DNA of 64,000 bases from Auricularia sp. M13 (Eukaryota; Basidiomycota; Agaricomycetes; Auriculariales; Auriculariaceae): the NCBI GenBank assembly GCA_037042915.1, contig CM073201.1, forward strand, positions 2,728,001 to 2,792,000. Direction: 5' to 3'. The notes beneath the pieces are model-generated. The model had not been told where the DNA came from and made no database searches. It saw only the letters and a program-made list of their open reading frames with translations. Position 1 is the first letter of the stretch; the number at the start of each line of letters is the position of its first letter. The translations under genes were made by a program, and so were the position numbers. Shown one piece after another: positions 10,373 through 21,544 of this stretch.

Positions 10373-13300
10373 ATGGCGGACGCCCCGATAACCTACCTGG
10401 GCCCTGCGCACGACGATGCGTTCGAGCTGCCGCGCTGGCAGGACGGCTCGGCCGCGCAGTACAACATGTACGATTACGCCGCCTCGCCGTCGTCCGTCGC
10501 CCGCCAACCACAACAGCCGCTGGGCCCGCCGCCGCAGGCCCGCAGCTACCACGGCCACCAGGGCCAGGAGCTCGACGCCGCCGCCCAGTCGCTGTCGCGC
10601 ACCCAGTCGCTCGGCGCCGTCCCGCTGCGCGCCCACCGCGCCCACGACGACGTCGAAAAGGCCTACCACCCCCACCAGCCGCCCCACACGCTCGCCAGCA
10701 CCTTCTACCCGCCCTCGGTCGCCTACGCCGGCCCCCAGCAGCAGCAGCAGCCCGCGCAGAGCCAGCAGCAACAGCAGCCGCAGCCGCCCGACGCCCAGCC
10801 GTACTTCAGCTCGCCGCCCAGGCTCCACCAGTACGCGGCCCAGCTGCCGCCCAGCCAGCAGCCGTCGGCGCCCTCGACGCCCGCCATCTACGCCGCGTAC
10901 GGCCCCGCCCAGCCGGCTCCCAGTCCCGGCCTGGGCCATCTCGACATCAAGCAGGAGCCGCTCAGCGCCCCGCCGTCGCCATATCAGCCCATGGCGGGCG
11001 TCGAGCCGCCGCGGCCGCGACGCTCCCCGGGCTTCAAGCGGGTTAGAGACCCCCGCGATCTGCGCCCCTACGTCTCCCAGCAGCCGCAGGGACGGAGACT
11101 AGACCCCCACGGCACGGGCACTTTCCTCAGCGTGAGCAGTTTTTACCTTGTGCCAGGCTGCAATTCTCTGAATACCGTTTCTCTGCAGCCGCTGCGCGCG
11201 CTCACGACGCACATCACGACGACGTACCACATCTGCAACCCCCAGTTCCGCTACGAGACCTCGCACAACCCCCGGCGCGTGCTCACGAAGCCGTCCAAGC
11301 CGTGCCACAACGACGGGTACGACAACGAGGACTGGGACTACATCCTCTACGTCAACGACTGGCTCGGTGGCGACAACGACCACGAGAGGTGCGCGCGCGC
11401 GGCACGTGTCGGGCGCTAAGCTAATTCTGCCCGCCAGTCGCTACCTCATTCTCGACGTCCTCGGCCAGGGCACGTTCGGCCAGGTCGTCAAGTGCCAGAA
11501 CATCAAGACGCACGAGATCGTCGCCGTCAAGGTCGTCAAAAACAAGCCCGCGTACTACAACCAGTCGATGATGGAGGTCACGATTCTCGACATGGTGCGG
11601 GCGTCGTTCAAACATGCGTTCGTGGCTAACGAATCTTTAGCTGAACAAGCAATTGGATCCCAACGACGAGCACCACATCCTGCGCATGCTGGACCACTTC
11701 GTGCACAAGGGCCATTTGTGCTTGGTCTTCGAGCTGTTGTCGTCCAACTTGTACGAGCTGATCAAGCAAAACTCGTTCCAAGGCCTCTCGACGCAGCTCG
11801 TCAAGGTGTTCACGGCGCAGCTGCTGGACGCGATGTGTGTGCTCAAGGACGCGCGGCTTATTCATTGCGACCTCAAGCCCGAAAACATTCTGCTTCGATC
11901 GTGCGTCAGCCTCGTTCTTATTCTTGGCGCGCTGCTGACAACGACGCAGACTGCAATCACCGCAGATAAAGGTCATCGATTTCGGGTCGGCGTGCCACGA
12001 GCGGCAGACGGTGTACACGTACATCCAGTCGCGCTTTTACCGGTCGCCGGAGGTCCTGCTCGGGTGCCCGTACAACTGCGCGATCGACATGTGGTCGCTT
12101 GGGTGCATCGCTGTGGAGCTCTTCCTCGGCCTGCCGCTGTTCCCCGGCACGTCCGAGTACAACCAGGTCTCGCGCATCGTGGAAATGCTCGGCAACCCGC
12201 CAAACTACATGATTGAACGCGGCAAGCAGGCAGCCAACTTTTTCGAGGCTGCGGGCGTCGACGACCAGGGCCGGAGCGTGTTCCGTCTCAAGAGCATAGA
12301 ACAGTACAGCCGCGAGCATAATACGCAGGAGCAGGTCGGCAAGAAGTACTTCCAGTTCACGCACTTCCCCGACATCATCAAGAATGCGCCCATGCCCCCT
12401 TCGCGCTCGTCGACTCGGAGACAGGAAGAGCTCGATAAGGGTATGTGCATATATTGTGGCGCAGCACGTGAACTGACCGCTTGTCAGAAATGAACAACAG
12501 GATGGCTTTCATAGATTTTTGTCAGGGACTTCTCAACCTCGATCCGCTCAAGCGGTGGACGGCTCACCAGGCCAAGATGCACCCGTTTATAACGGGTGAA
12601 AAGTTTGTCAAACCATTCCAGGTGCGTTTTTCCCGCGCATCGTGTATGCGCACTGCTGACCGTGATGCTTTGCAGCAACAACTGATGGACCAGGCAGCTA
12701 TGTCGATGTCGCCGCCGCTACAACAGGGCGTCATGGCCAGTCCAGCGCCGAACAAACACATATACGGCGGGCTGGTGCCGATGAACCAGAAGCAGGGCAC
12801 GCGGGCATACCAGGACGCAGCGACTTATAACCAGCATTTGGCGCAGCACCAGACGTATACCGCCCAGCAGGCGCAGGCAGCACAGGCATCATCGGCATAT
12901 CGGAACCCATACGTGACGCCACAGGATTACCAGCAGCAGTCGCAACAGCAATCGCAGCAGCAGACCCCGCAGACTGCCCAGCAACAACTGTCATCGCAGA
13001 ATACTCAATATTCAGCCTCGATGCAGCCTCCGCCTAACACGGCTGCGCGTTCCCTCGCGCAGCAGAGCTCGAATGGCAATCTGCGTGGCTCTTACTCGCA
13101 GCAGGCTCCTGCCGTGGCGAGCAACCCTGCTCCACCGCCCAACACATACTATCCGCCTATGCGGAATCGGGCTAACACGCTTGGCACTGGAAGCGCGACG
13201 ATGGCTGCTGCGCAACAACAACAACAACAGCAGCAGCAGCAGCAGCTGGGCCCGGCGCCCATGGGCGCCCAGAACCAGATGGACGTCGTGCCGCCCGCGC

Positions 13301-13935
13301 TGGCGCGGCTGTCGCAGATGGGCGCGCTCGAGATTCCCGGAGGCGGCGGGCGCAACGCGCTGACGCCTGTAATGAACCGCGACGACGCGATTCGCGAGTG
13401 GGAGCGTCGTGGCGGCGCTGGGGCCAAGCAGACGGCCTACCCGCCGACGCTCGAGTTTCTCTCGCAGCAGGCGGAGATGCAGCCCGCGTCGTGGGGCGTG
13501 CACCATGCATCCCAGCGTTCTTATGCGCCCACTCAGCCGAGCGGCCTGCACTACCAAGCGCAGGGCGCCCAGGCGAGCCAGGCCGACCGCGACGCTGTCA
13601 TGGGAAGCGTGCGCGCTGCTGCCGGCCTCGGTGTTGGCGTGCCGGGTGTTGCGCCTCCCGCAGCAGCGTATGGTTCGGCATCGCGATACGACCCTGGCCC
13701 GCAGACGCTGTACGTGCCGAACCAGGGGCAATACTCGACCGGCGTGCCCGCGTCGCCCGCGCGTGCAGCGCAGACGCAGCAGCAAGCACAGCAGGTGTAT
13801 TACTCCCCACCAACCAATACCCAGCAACAGCAGCGGAATCCATTCCAGCCACAGCAGCCGGGCGGGCAGATGTCGCCCACGATGGGCGGCAACGGCAGCA
13901 AACGGTCCAGCCAGATGGACTGGCCGCCGCGGTGA
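10373..13935 (+). CDS. yak1: Yak1, DYRK-family protein kinase
   Basis: Exons 10373-11131, 11189-11388, 11438-11594, 11641-11900, 11950-12440, 12488-12621 and 12676-13935 give 1086 aa with every phase consistent. A Pro/Gln-rich disordered head of about 250 aa precedes the DYRK-homology stretch with [10 protein letters not shown], a Yak1 signature. The kinase domain follows: [10 protein letters not shown] (glycine loop), [28 protein letters not shown], and the activation loop [14 protein letters not shown], whose second Tyr is the autophosphorylation site in DYRKs. The 420-aa tail is Gln-rich with a CAA/CAG run at 13211-13245. Yak1 is a nutrient- and stress-responsive kinase that opposes PKA-driven growth in yeasts. 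The 3' UTR (about 13990-14110) is strongly pyrimidine-rich. All catalytic residues are present. Confidence 0.95.
13211..13245 (+). repeat. CAA/CAG microsatellite in Yak1
   Basis: A run of about six CAA and then five to six CAG codons encodes polyglutamine in the Yak1 C-terminal tail. The trinucleotide array is in frame and may vary in length between strains. Confidence 0.85.
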
Positions 13936-14399
13936 GCCCGGTAGCAGCAGCGCGTGTGTATACAAACGTCGGACGTTCGCTAGCTGGCTGCGCTGTATCC
14001 TTGTCCTCTCCATAGTCACGACCCCATATCGCCCGCCATCCACCATCCTTCCCGCAAGTGTCTCTGTGTGTACGCTTACGCTCTCCCGCTCTCTCTTCAA
14101 GTCTCTTGACCCCTCCGTGTACATCCAATCCTCAGCCCCGCCCTCTACGAAGCTCCTTAGCAACGCCGATTCTGTTTGCCTGCTCACGTTGTCCTTGAAG
14201 CGCCCGCGCGAATTTGTCCCCTCGCCTTTCTTACGCCAGACGCATGTACATATCCGCTTCTACATATTCTCGCATAGGCCTCAATTTTTTTTTTCTCCTT
14301 AGAATTTGTTCAGCGTTCTGAAAATGAGTGTTGGTACAGATGTAATACACGAATGGTGAGTAGACGATACACGAAAGAGATCTAAGAGGCGTTGAATGT

Positions 14400-16307
14400 T
14401 CAAAGATCGAAGCGTCGTATTTGCACCTCGTTCCCAATGCGACTGAGGATGCGACGTTCGTCGAACGCTATGGTGGCATTTGGACGCGACGCGGCACCGC
14501 TAGGCGATACAAACGGCTCGATATGGTCGTCAGGTGGGCCGTCCACCTCGACGCCCACTCCAGTTTCAAGATCCCATGCCCAGACTTCGCCGCGCGCGCC
14601 CAAGCTGACGCACCGGCCGTCCGCCACCGCCAGAGCCGCGACGACGCTACGGTGCCCAAAGAGGTTGCGCACGAAAACCAAGCGGGCACCCTTGGCGGAT
14701 AGTCGGTACACCTGCAGCGCAGCGCCGTCCTGCTCGCCGGCCAGGACGACAAACCGGCCGTCCGTCTCCGTCGCGACGACGCGCGCGACCTTGCGCGCCC
14801 ACTGCTCGCGCTCTAGCGCCATGAGCTGGCGCGCGCGTTGCAGCTCGGCGTTGTCTGCCTCTGCGTAACCCACGGATGGCGGATGAGCAGGAGCAGGAAT
14901 GCTGTCGACATCTTCGGCTTCGGTTGTTGAAACCGTGGCGGCAGCGGGGGCGCTCGTGCGCCGGGCGCTGCGCGGGGAGGTGGTGCATGTGCCGGGAATA
15001 GCAGGTGATGAGGGTGCGCGCGAGCTGGACGCCTTGGAGCTCTGCGAGTGATCGATAGAGCACGATGCGCCGCTGCGATGGATCGTCATGTCCGTTACAC
15101 CCACGCTCCAATGTGCAGGAAAGATGGCGACAGCGTAGGATAGTACGAGCTTGTAGGCGAGCTGCTCTGAGCGGCCGGATCCCACAGGCCGGGCTGATAG
15201 CACCATGGATGACGGTGGAAAGGATGTGAACGACTTCAACGAATGAAGACGTGTTATGGCGGGACGCGCTCGTTCAGAACTCTCGTCCACACTATAGACG
15301 GAAAGCGTAAAGTTGTCGGAGAGGCTGATGAGTACGGGATGGTGGTACGCCGCATGGCTCACGACGTCGACGGGCGCCACAGGCTGCGGTTGAGCATAGG
15401 ATGCGAACTCCTCGTATGTCGTGGGATCTGAAGTTGGGATGCTGAAGACGGAGCATGTGCCGTTGCTATAGAAAGCAGCAAGACGCAGCACGCGCTCATC
15501 TGCATCTGGACCCACACGGCTACGTCCTTGGTCAACAGACAACGCTGTGATATGTGCTGTTTCCGCCGAAGTGCGAGACGAATGAACGCGACAGATTATT
15601 GTAGACGTGTCACTCCCGCCATAGATGAGTATGGACGGGTTGACCGCGGGTCGAGAGGACGCGATTATTGTCAGCCCATCTGTCAGTATAATGTGCGCTC
15701 TTTCAGCGCAGGTCTCCGGCGGGAGGGTGTCAGTCGAGCCTGAATTAGACCAGTGCTCGTCAAGTGGCAGAGTATCGACAACGCATCGACCTTTAGATGG
15801 TATAAGCACTGATAATATGACAATTTCTAGTGAACGAGACTTACCGCTTTGCCAATTGGAGCTGACCCGAAACATCCACCGCCAGTCCTTGCCATCCCTC
15901 GTCCGGCTTAAACGCTGGGCAGGGACAGTACGCTCCATATCAGACGAGGAGACCGCATCGCTGAACGCGCCAGCAGAGCGAGACAGGCCGCGTGCGCCGC
16001 GCAAGCGCTCCCGGCCATGTGCGCGCATGAAGAGCCCCTTCCAGAGCTAATATGGCCAACCGTATGTTCAACTATCCGTTGCCAATGCGCTGTAGCGAAT
16101 CGTATGTACCTGTTGGTCTTGCGCCAGCCGCGCCCAGTTCTTGTTGACTTGCTGGGCAGAACAGAGGTCGCGCGCTGATAACCACGAGAATATGAGTAGA
16201 ATCAGCTCGTCGTAGAGCGAGACGTCGAAGCCAAACAGCTTCTCGCGCGCTGCCGGCCGCAAGGGATTCACAGCCGCTACAGTGGGCCGTGGTTCAGAAG
16301 GCGACAT
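14400..16307 (-). CDS. F-box / WD-repeat protein
   Basis: Exons 16110-16307, 15845-16046 and 14400-15790 encode 596 aa from the ATG at 16307; an in-frame ATG at 16322 is an alternative start. Splicing joins the F-box (SLYDELILLIFSWLSARDLCSAQQVNKNW...) to LWKGLFMRAHG, the typical F-box continuation. The remainder has beta-propeller-like blades, including LSLDQG-type strands, VRNLFGHRSVVAALAVADGR and GEVWAWDLETG, which fits WD40 repeats. F-box/WD proteins recruit substrates to SCF ubiquitin ligases through Skp1. The middle (about 14880-15060) is Ser/Ala-rich and probably disordered. The 54-nt intron at 15791-15844 is a multiple of three and open, so reading through it is possible, but its splice sites and branch site are good. 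I cannot name the orthologue. Confidence 0.8.
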
Positions 16308-16480
16308 TCTGCTGAGCGGCATGCGACGAGTTACGAGAGCAGACCCGCGGAGTTGAAAGACAACTGGACCATATCCGATTATTACGATACCTAATGCCGT
16401 TGTCCTCATAGTACAAAGAAAATGGACACTAATCCATGCAAGAAGTTAAGGATATATCACACGTACAACAGGTAGCAGGT

Positions 16481-17826
16481 CTAAATACTAGGACCATTCC
16501 TCCAATCCGGACCAAGCTTCTCTGCGATTATCCTCTCTGTGCTATCCCAAAGCTCTTTACCAAGCTTCTCATCCAGTGCTTGTCCCACAACCGAAGTCGG
16601 AGTTGGCTTTTTGTCGATTGGCAGCAAGTATGCGCCTTTGTATACTTCAGGTTTCGCTTTGACTTCCGGCGCGCTTGCAGCGAAGACGCTGGTCATGCAC
16701 CCGGTTTCCGGCGAGTCAAACGTCAGCCAGAGGACGAAGCGAATGATTGGTCGTATGTAAAATGGCAGCGTCATCACGCGGCGGTATGCACCCTCTGAAA
16801 GCGGAGTGAGCGATACTGAATGGCCTGGTGGAGAACATGCATTTTACCTGAATAAACAGAACCTGGATCGACGAGGACTGTGGTAATATTTGCACCTTCA
16901 GCATCTAGTTGCTTTGCCAAATCCCGCATCCACAGGGTCTGGGCCAGTTTGGCGGCACCTAGTAGTCACCATGCATCAGCCGCTTGAACACGGACATAGG
17001 CGTCATGAAATAGCTTACAATACCGCATCATTTGTCCATGTGTCGAGTTTCCACCGTATTCCTCGTTGAACTGGCGCAGCGTCTCGAACCGCTGAGTTTT
17101 CATCCAACGATGCCCGTGCGAACCCACCTGTAACAGCCAGGTCAGTAACCCGATTGACAGAATGGCAGACTGAGACGCACGGTGACAATGCGGACGTCAG
17201 AATCCGGCGCGGCCGCCGTCCGCTTCAACAGCGGGAGGAGACAGTTCGTCAGGACGACGTGGCCGAAGTAGCTGCGCGTTATAAATAAGCGTTGAAGCAT
17301 TCGCTGCCAGTGCCCAAATGAACACGCACGCAACGCTCATGGTGTCTACTATGCCGTCTCGCCCGATTTCGTATTCCTTGGACAGTCTGACGACGTCTTG
17401 TCATTTGCTGCACACTTGCGATGGTGCCGAGTACGCACAATGCCGCATTATTCACTGAAGCGCATGAGCATTGCAGCTCTGAAGCAGCCAATAAACGCAC
17501 CAAGGATGTCCAGGCGGTCCTCTCGCTGTAAGAACGAGGCTGCGGCCTGCTGGGCGGTGCGCATGGTGCCCAAGTCGAGCGGGAAAAAGACAACGTCGAG
17601 TCCTTCGCGTTCGAGCGCGGCCACGTGCGCACGGCCATCGACCTCGTTAATGTCGGCGAGGTAGACGCGGGCGCCCATGCGCGCCAACGAGCGGAATGTG
17701 CGCAGCCCGACGCCAGACGCACCGCCCGTCACGAATGCGACCTTGCCGGACAAATTTGGCTAGGCGTACGTGCTTAGAGATGACGTTCGGAAAGATATGC
17801 ACGCGCACCTTGGTATTCGCGGCCAT
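16481..17826 (-). CDS. Short-chain dehydrogenase/reductase
   Basis: Seven exons, about 320 aa. The start is a short first exon (17809-17826, encoding MAANTK) spliced to PNLSGKVAFVTGGASGVG, the TGxxxGxG Rossmann motif; without this exon no ATG precedes the motif. Further hallmarks appear after splicing: LDILVNNAA (NNAG motif), YFGHVVLTNCLLPLL, IVTVGSHGH with the catalytic Ser, and YCAAK (YxxxK catalytic pair). The end reads ERIIAEKLGPDWRNGPSI. This is the light-dependent protochlorophyllide reductase/retinol dehydrogenase-like branch of classical SDRs common in fungi, acting on unknown carbonyl or alcohol substrates with NAD(P)H. It lies on the same strand as the prenyltransferase at 18774-20110, about 950 nt downstream of it, so a shared pathway is possible but unproven. 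Confidence 0.88.
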
Positions 17827-18773
17827 TGGGAAGTTCGCGCTCTTCAGAAATCCAGAACCTGAACGGGACGCGAGGATGAGCGTCTATGCAAGAAGAGCGC
17901 AAGTCGCCGGTTGGTGCCGGTGTGCTTCTGAAAGACCGTGAATGTAGCACAAATGTATCACCCCTTCTTTAAAAAATCGTCGTACTTCCGCGGAGGCCGC
18001 GTGCTGCTCAAAGTTGCTTTATTCCGCGGACCACCATCGCACAGCGGTTGAGAACACACTTTCTCCGGGACAATACTGTTGTGTGGTCAATTTTGCGCCT
18101 CAGGCATGCTGTACTGCAGAACGCGCGTTGACCGCGGCAAGCTGGACAACGTTTTCTACACCAGCTGCGACGTCGTCATGTGGAATCCAATCCGCGCCAG
18201 TGATTGGCCGGTGTTTGAGAGAAATGGCCGGTGTGATTCGCGATGTGAATCCGCGCCGGCCATTAGCCGGTGTATAAGAGAAATTGCCGGTGTGATGTGG
18301 GTGTGCTTCGGTCGAGATCCAGGCGGAGTTCCGTGGAAGACGGACGCGTTGTACCTATGTCAGTACTACAGTAGACGTAGGATCAACGAGTGATAATGTC
18401 TTGAGGAAAAATCCATGGTTAATACAATCATCAGCTCACGGCCGCGGTCGCTGTTCAGCGTCGGTGTCCTCAGCTGTAGAAAGGAACGTTTGCCCAAGCA
18501 AAGGCATGCTACAAGGTGAACTAGGATACAGTGACTAGACCTAAATACAAGCTTATAATGCTGGTAACCACTGCGAAACCAAAACATATAATAGGACTGA
18601 GATCACTGCAGAGCAAGGAGAGCGAGTTATGACAGCAATGACGATCTAGCGCAGAGATGAAGAAAGGAACGTTGCAGATGCAGACGGAGATGCAGATGTG
18701 GAGGATGGAGATGATGTGGAAAGCAAATGACACTAGCAGCAATTGTATGCGCGTAAAGACTGTGGGAGACTGA
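17827..18773. other. Intergenic with short tandem duplication
   Basis: No gene recognised. Holds the 59-nt duplication described separately. The stretch 18650-18720 is GA-rich on the + strand, likely the 3' UTR side of the prenyltransferase. Confidence 0.5.
18189..18300. repeat. Two-copy tandem repeat, period 59 nt
   Basis: Both copies begin aatccgcgcc and contain two GCCGGTGT boxes separated by a (t/a)gagagaaat(g/t) spacer. Copies start at 18189 and 18248 and differ at several positions. There are thus four GCCGGTGT boxes within about 85 nt. The repeat lies upstream of the SDR and downstream of the prenyltransferase. Confidence 0.75.
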
Positions 18774-20110
18774 TCAATGGAGAGACTCGGCCTGCGAAAA
18801 AGCCATGGAACTGTAGTACGCGCTGAACTCATGGTCACCTCGCTTTATGGCGCATGAGATGTACGTGTGACGCCCGAAGGGTGTCTCGAGAGGTAGGTGC
18901 GCGCTAGAGACGACAGTATTAGCGTGGTCCGAAGGAAGTTGCGAACTGAATTTCACGTACAATGCGGACTGCGAGTCCTCCCCGAAAATGCGGAAGCCCT
19001 TCTCGTTGCCAGAGCTGAGGTAAAACTGAGCGAGTGTGCGGCTGATCATCTCATCGCTCTCGCAGTAATGACGGACGGGAATGTAGACCTTAGGGGCAGG
19101 AAGCGCCGCGCCCTGACGCAGGTCGTAGTACATGCAGAGCGCGGCCGTGCTCGCGTCGCCATTATGGAGTGCGGGGATGCAGCGCGCTTCCTGCTCCTCG
19201 CGCGACAGGTTGCGGTCTTCGCACGGGAAGAGACGAATCCAGAGTTCCCACAGCTGCGCGAGCGCGTCGTCGATCGCGCTGCTCTGCAGGCGGCCGTTGA
19301 GAGTGAAGTAGCTGCGCAGGTCGCGGAAGGACATCTCTGAGCGAGAAGCGCGCACATAGACCTTCAGCCTGTTCTTGGCTGCGGGTAGCAAATCGATGGC
19401 GGTAATGGCAAATTCGGGGGCGACGGAACGTTCGGCGGCGAAGTCGATGAGGGCTTTCCATGGTGTTGAAAGACCCAGCCTTTCGCACGACTCGCCGATA
19501 AGTGACTCAGTGGACTTGCCTGTGGCGGCAGAAAGTAGACGTGGGATAAAGTAAGCTTTGAGCGATGGGCGACCGCAGCGCCCAATGTCGTATCCTTAAG
19601 AAGCTGATGAGTAAAGTAGAGCTCTCCAAAGCATGAGGACTGACCAATGAAATATTGGCTCTTGTGTTCGAGTTTGTGTTGGCTCGCAAGTGCATGCCAG
19701 TCGGAGTCGATGGTAAGAGTTTCCTTGCAAATATCGAACCAGCCCATGTCGACATTGGAGACGCTGCCGTCAGCGACCATGCTCTCGATCAGCGCACGCG
19801 GATTCCTGGCGGGGACGCCACCTCCGGGGACTGTTTCAACGGGCTCGATCGCAAAGCGGACAACGGTCGCGCCACTGCGGTCGACAACAAGGCTGAACTC
19901 GATGGGACTGCCATCGTCACACATGAACGAAAAGGGCGGCGCGTCCGTGGAATATTCCGCGGGCTGCGGCCCAAGGTGCGGGAGAACATGCTTCTTGAGC
20001 ACGCCTTCCGCACGATTCCTCGCCTCGGTTGAGTACTCGCCGGCCTCCATCAAGGAGAGGAGAGGAGTCACGACTGTACGGGACCAAAAAGCGTTAGATG
20101 AGGTGTTCAT
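18774..20110 (-). CDS. DMATS-type (ABBA-fold) aromatic prenyltransferase
   Basis: Exons 19645-20110 and 18774-19594 (50-nt intron) give 428 aa, a normal length for the fungal dimethylallyltryptophan synthase family. Family motifs in order: LGPQP and SPIEFSLV, whose Glu (about residue 71) corresponds to the indole-binding Glu; KAYFIPRLL (KxY, about 168/170); NRLKVYVR (RxKxY, about 231-235); PKVYIPVRHY (KxY); and RHTYISC near the end. These Lys/Arg/Tyr residues bind diphosphate and shield the prenyl cation in the family. The restored exon junction IGYDIGRCGRPSLKAYF strongly supports the splice. The enzyme is cytosolic and expected to prenylate an aromatic substrate (indole or phenol) with DMAPP or a longer donor; the substrate cannot be read from sequence. 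The neighbouring SDR is the only plausible pathway partner seen. Confidence 0.92.
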
Positions 20111-20210
20111 GAGTGCGGGCAGTCGAGAATGAGAGTGAGTCGGGCAGTTGGGAAAGAGTACAAGATAATGAGAGAAGATGAGATGGGAATCATTTGGGAG
20201 ACCTGGCGCA

Positions 20211-20220
20211 CTTTTTATTA
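20211..20220 (-). promoter_or_regulatory. Putative TATA-like element of prenyltransferase
   Basis: TAATAAAAAG on the minus strand, about 100 nt before the ATG at 20110. The spacing fits a fungal core promoter; no other evidence. Confidence 0.3.
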
Positions 20221-21544
20221 GACAGGCGGGCGTCGTGGTTGTTTTGGACCTCGCTTCAGTAGCTGTCAAAACCACTCTACCAAGCAACGTGGTCGTGAAC
20301 CGTGAGAATGAACCGTGGTGATTGTCGATGCAACGCCGGCTGTGTCAGTTGTGCCTGTTCCTTATCGAATCATTGAGCTATGCCTAGTCTCTGGGAGAAC
20401 GAAGTGCAGTCACCATACGAGTCAGTTCAGTCGGTTGGGCTGCATGGGATTTTTCAGCGAAGCAGTGGAGGGTATGCGCGGCGCCGCGGCGGTGCCACGT
20501 GCACCATAATCCTTTCACGCCTGCGAAAACAGGCACCGCTCTACCACGCTCCGATTCCAAGCAGGATATGCTGTGTTGGAGGCAACTGCGGGGGCGATTT
20601 TCAGGCAATTGTCAGGATATTAACCCGTCAACCATCCAATGTACGATTTAGCGAGCTCGCGCGTCGGTTGACACCTCGATGTGAACACGGAAACTTGTGA
20701 TCCTAGGACACTTGAAGCATGGAACTTGAGCCAGTTCTCGAATGGCCAGCCGAATGGCCTGCAGACATGCATGTGGCCCGAAGCAGCGAAATCGCGAGAG
20801 AAAACAAGCATGGTCCAGAGAGCTGGGATGGCCATGCCACCAGTACCCAGAGGCGAGCCAGGAGATGTCATCCTTGCAGAAATGGAGGTACGAAGACGTG
20901 GACAAAGACGAGGTCGATGGATATAACCTATGCGTTTTATCGTCTGCATTGTCGACGTCTGCATTGTTCCACCGTGCAAGGATGAGCTCGGCCTGGCTTC
21001 AACACCAAGCTCGTCGGAACGTATCGACTTCCAATGGCCATATTGGCGCGCAGTAACGAGGTCAAGTACGTTCCGCCGGTCGTTGGTGAATCGAAAGCAT
21101 CTGTCGGAGCTCGGTCGGCGGCTCGGAAAATTTTCCTTCAAGGCTTGTTCGCTGATAACTTCAAGGTTCAACCCGTGACTCCCGTCAGATGCTTCAATGA
21201 GGCTTTCGACCAGGAGCGCCCAGGTGCACCATGTTACGACCTTTTGAACAGGTACGATCTCAAACGTTCGCGTCTTATTCGACTCATGCTTCAAATTTAT
21301 ATGCCGGCGGCAGCGTAGCTCAAGAGCAAGCACAAGATGGAGGGGGTGTGGGTGTCTGCTTTTGGTCTGCTTGACCATATTGTGGGTCCAGGTGAAAGAT
21401 GGGCAAGGCTGCGGACAAGAAAACAAGGCTGAAGAAGACACTGTGTGTGCTCCGTAGTTTGAGCACGTTCCGTCGACGCGCAGCGAGCGTGTGAAACCTG
21501 TCAATGTGCTAGCAGAAATGTACTGTACAAAAGTTTCGATTTGT
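20221..21544. other. No supported gene; long unexplained minus-strand ORF
   Basis: An open frame of about 346 codons runs from 21660 to 20620 on the minus strand, overlapping the kinase 3' end by about 115 nt. Its composition (many His, Ser, Arg, Cys) and lack of motifs argue against a gene. Plus-strand frames across 20719-21318 are also open for 80-100 codons without recognisable content. It may be an eroded gene. Confidence 0.35.

Noticed and set aside
10328-10939. Long minus-strand ORFs opposite Yak1
   Set aside because: Mirror images of GC-rich codon usage in the Yak1 head; no motif on that strand.
18774-20110. Larger biosynthetic gene cluster around the prenyltransferase
   Set aside because: Apart from the SDR, the neighbours are an F-box/WD gene and a kinase; no PKS, NRPS, P450 or transporter lies in the window.
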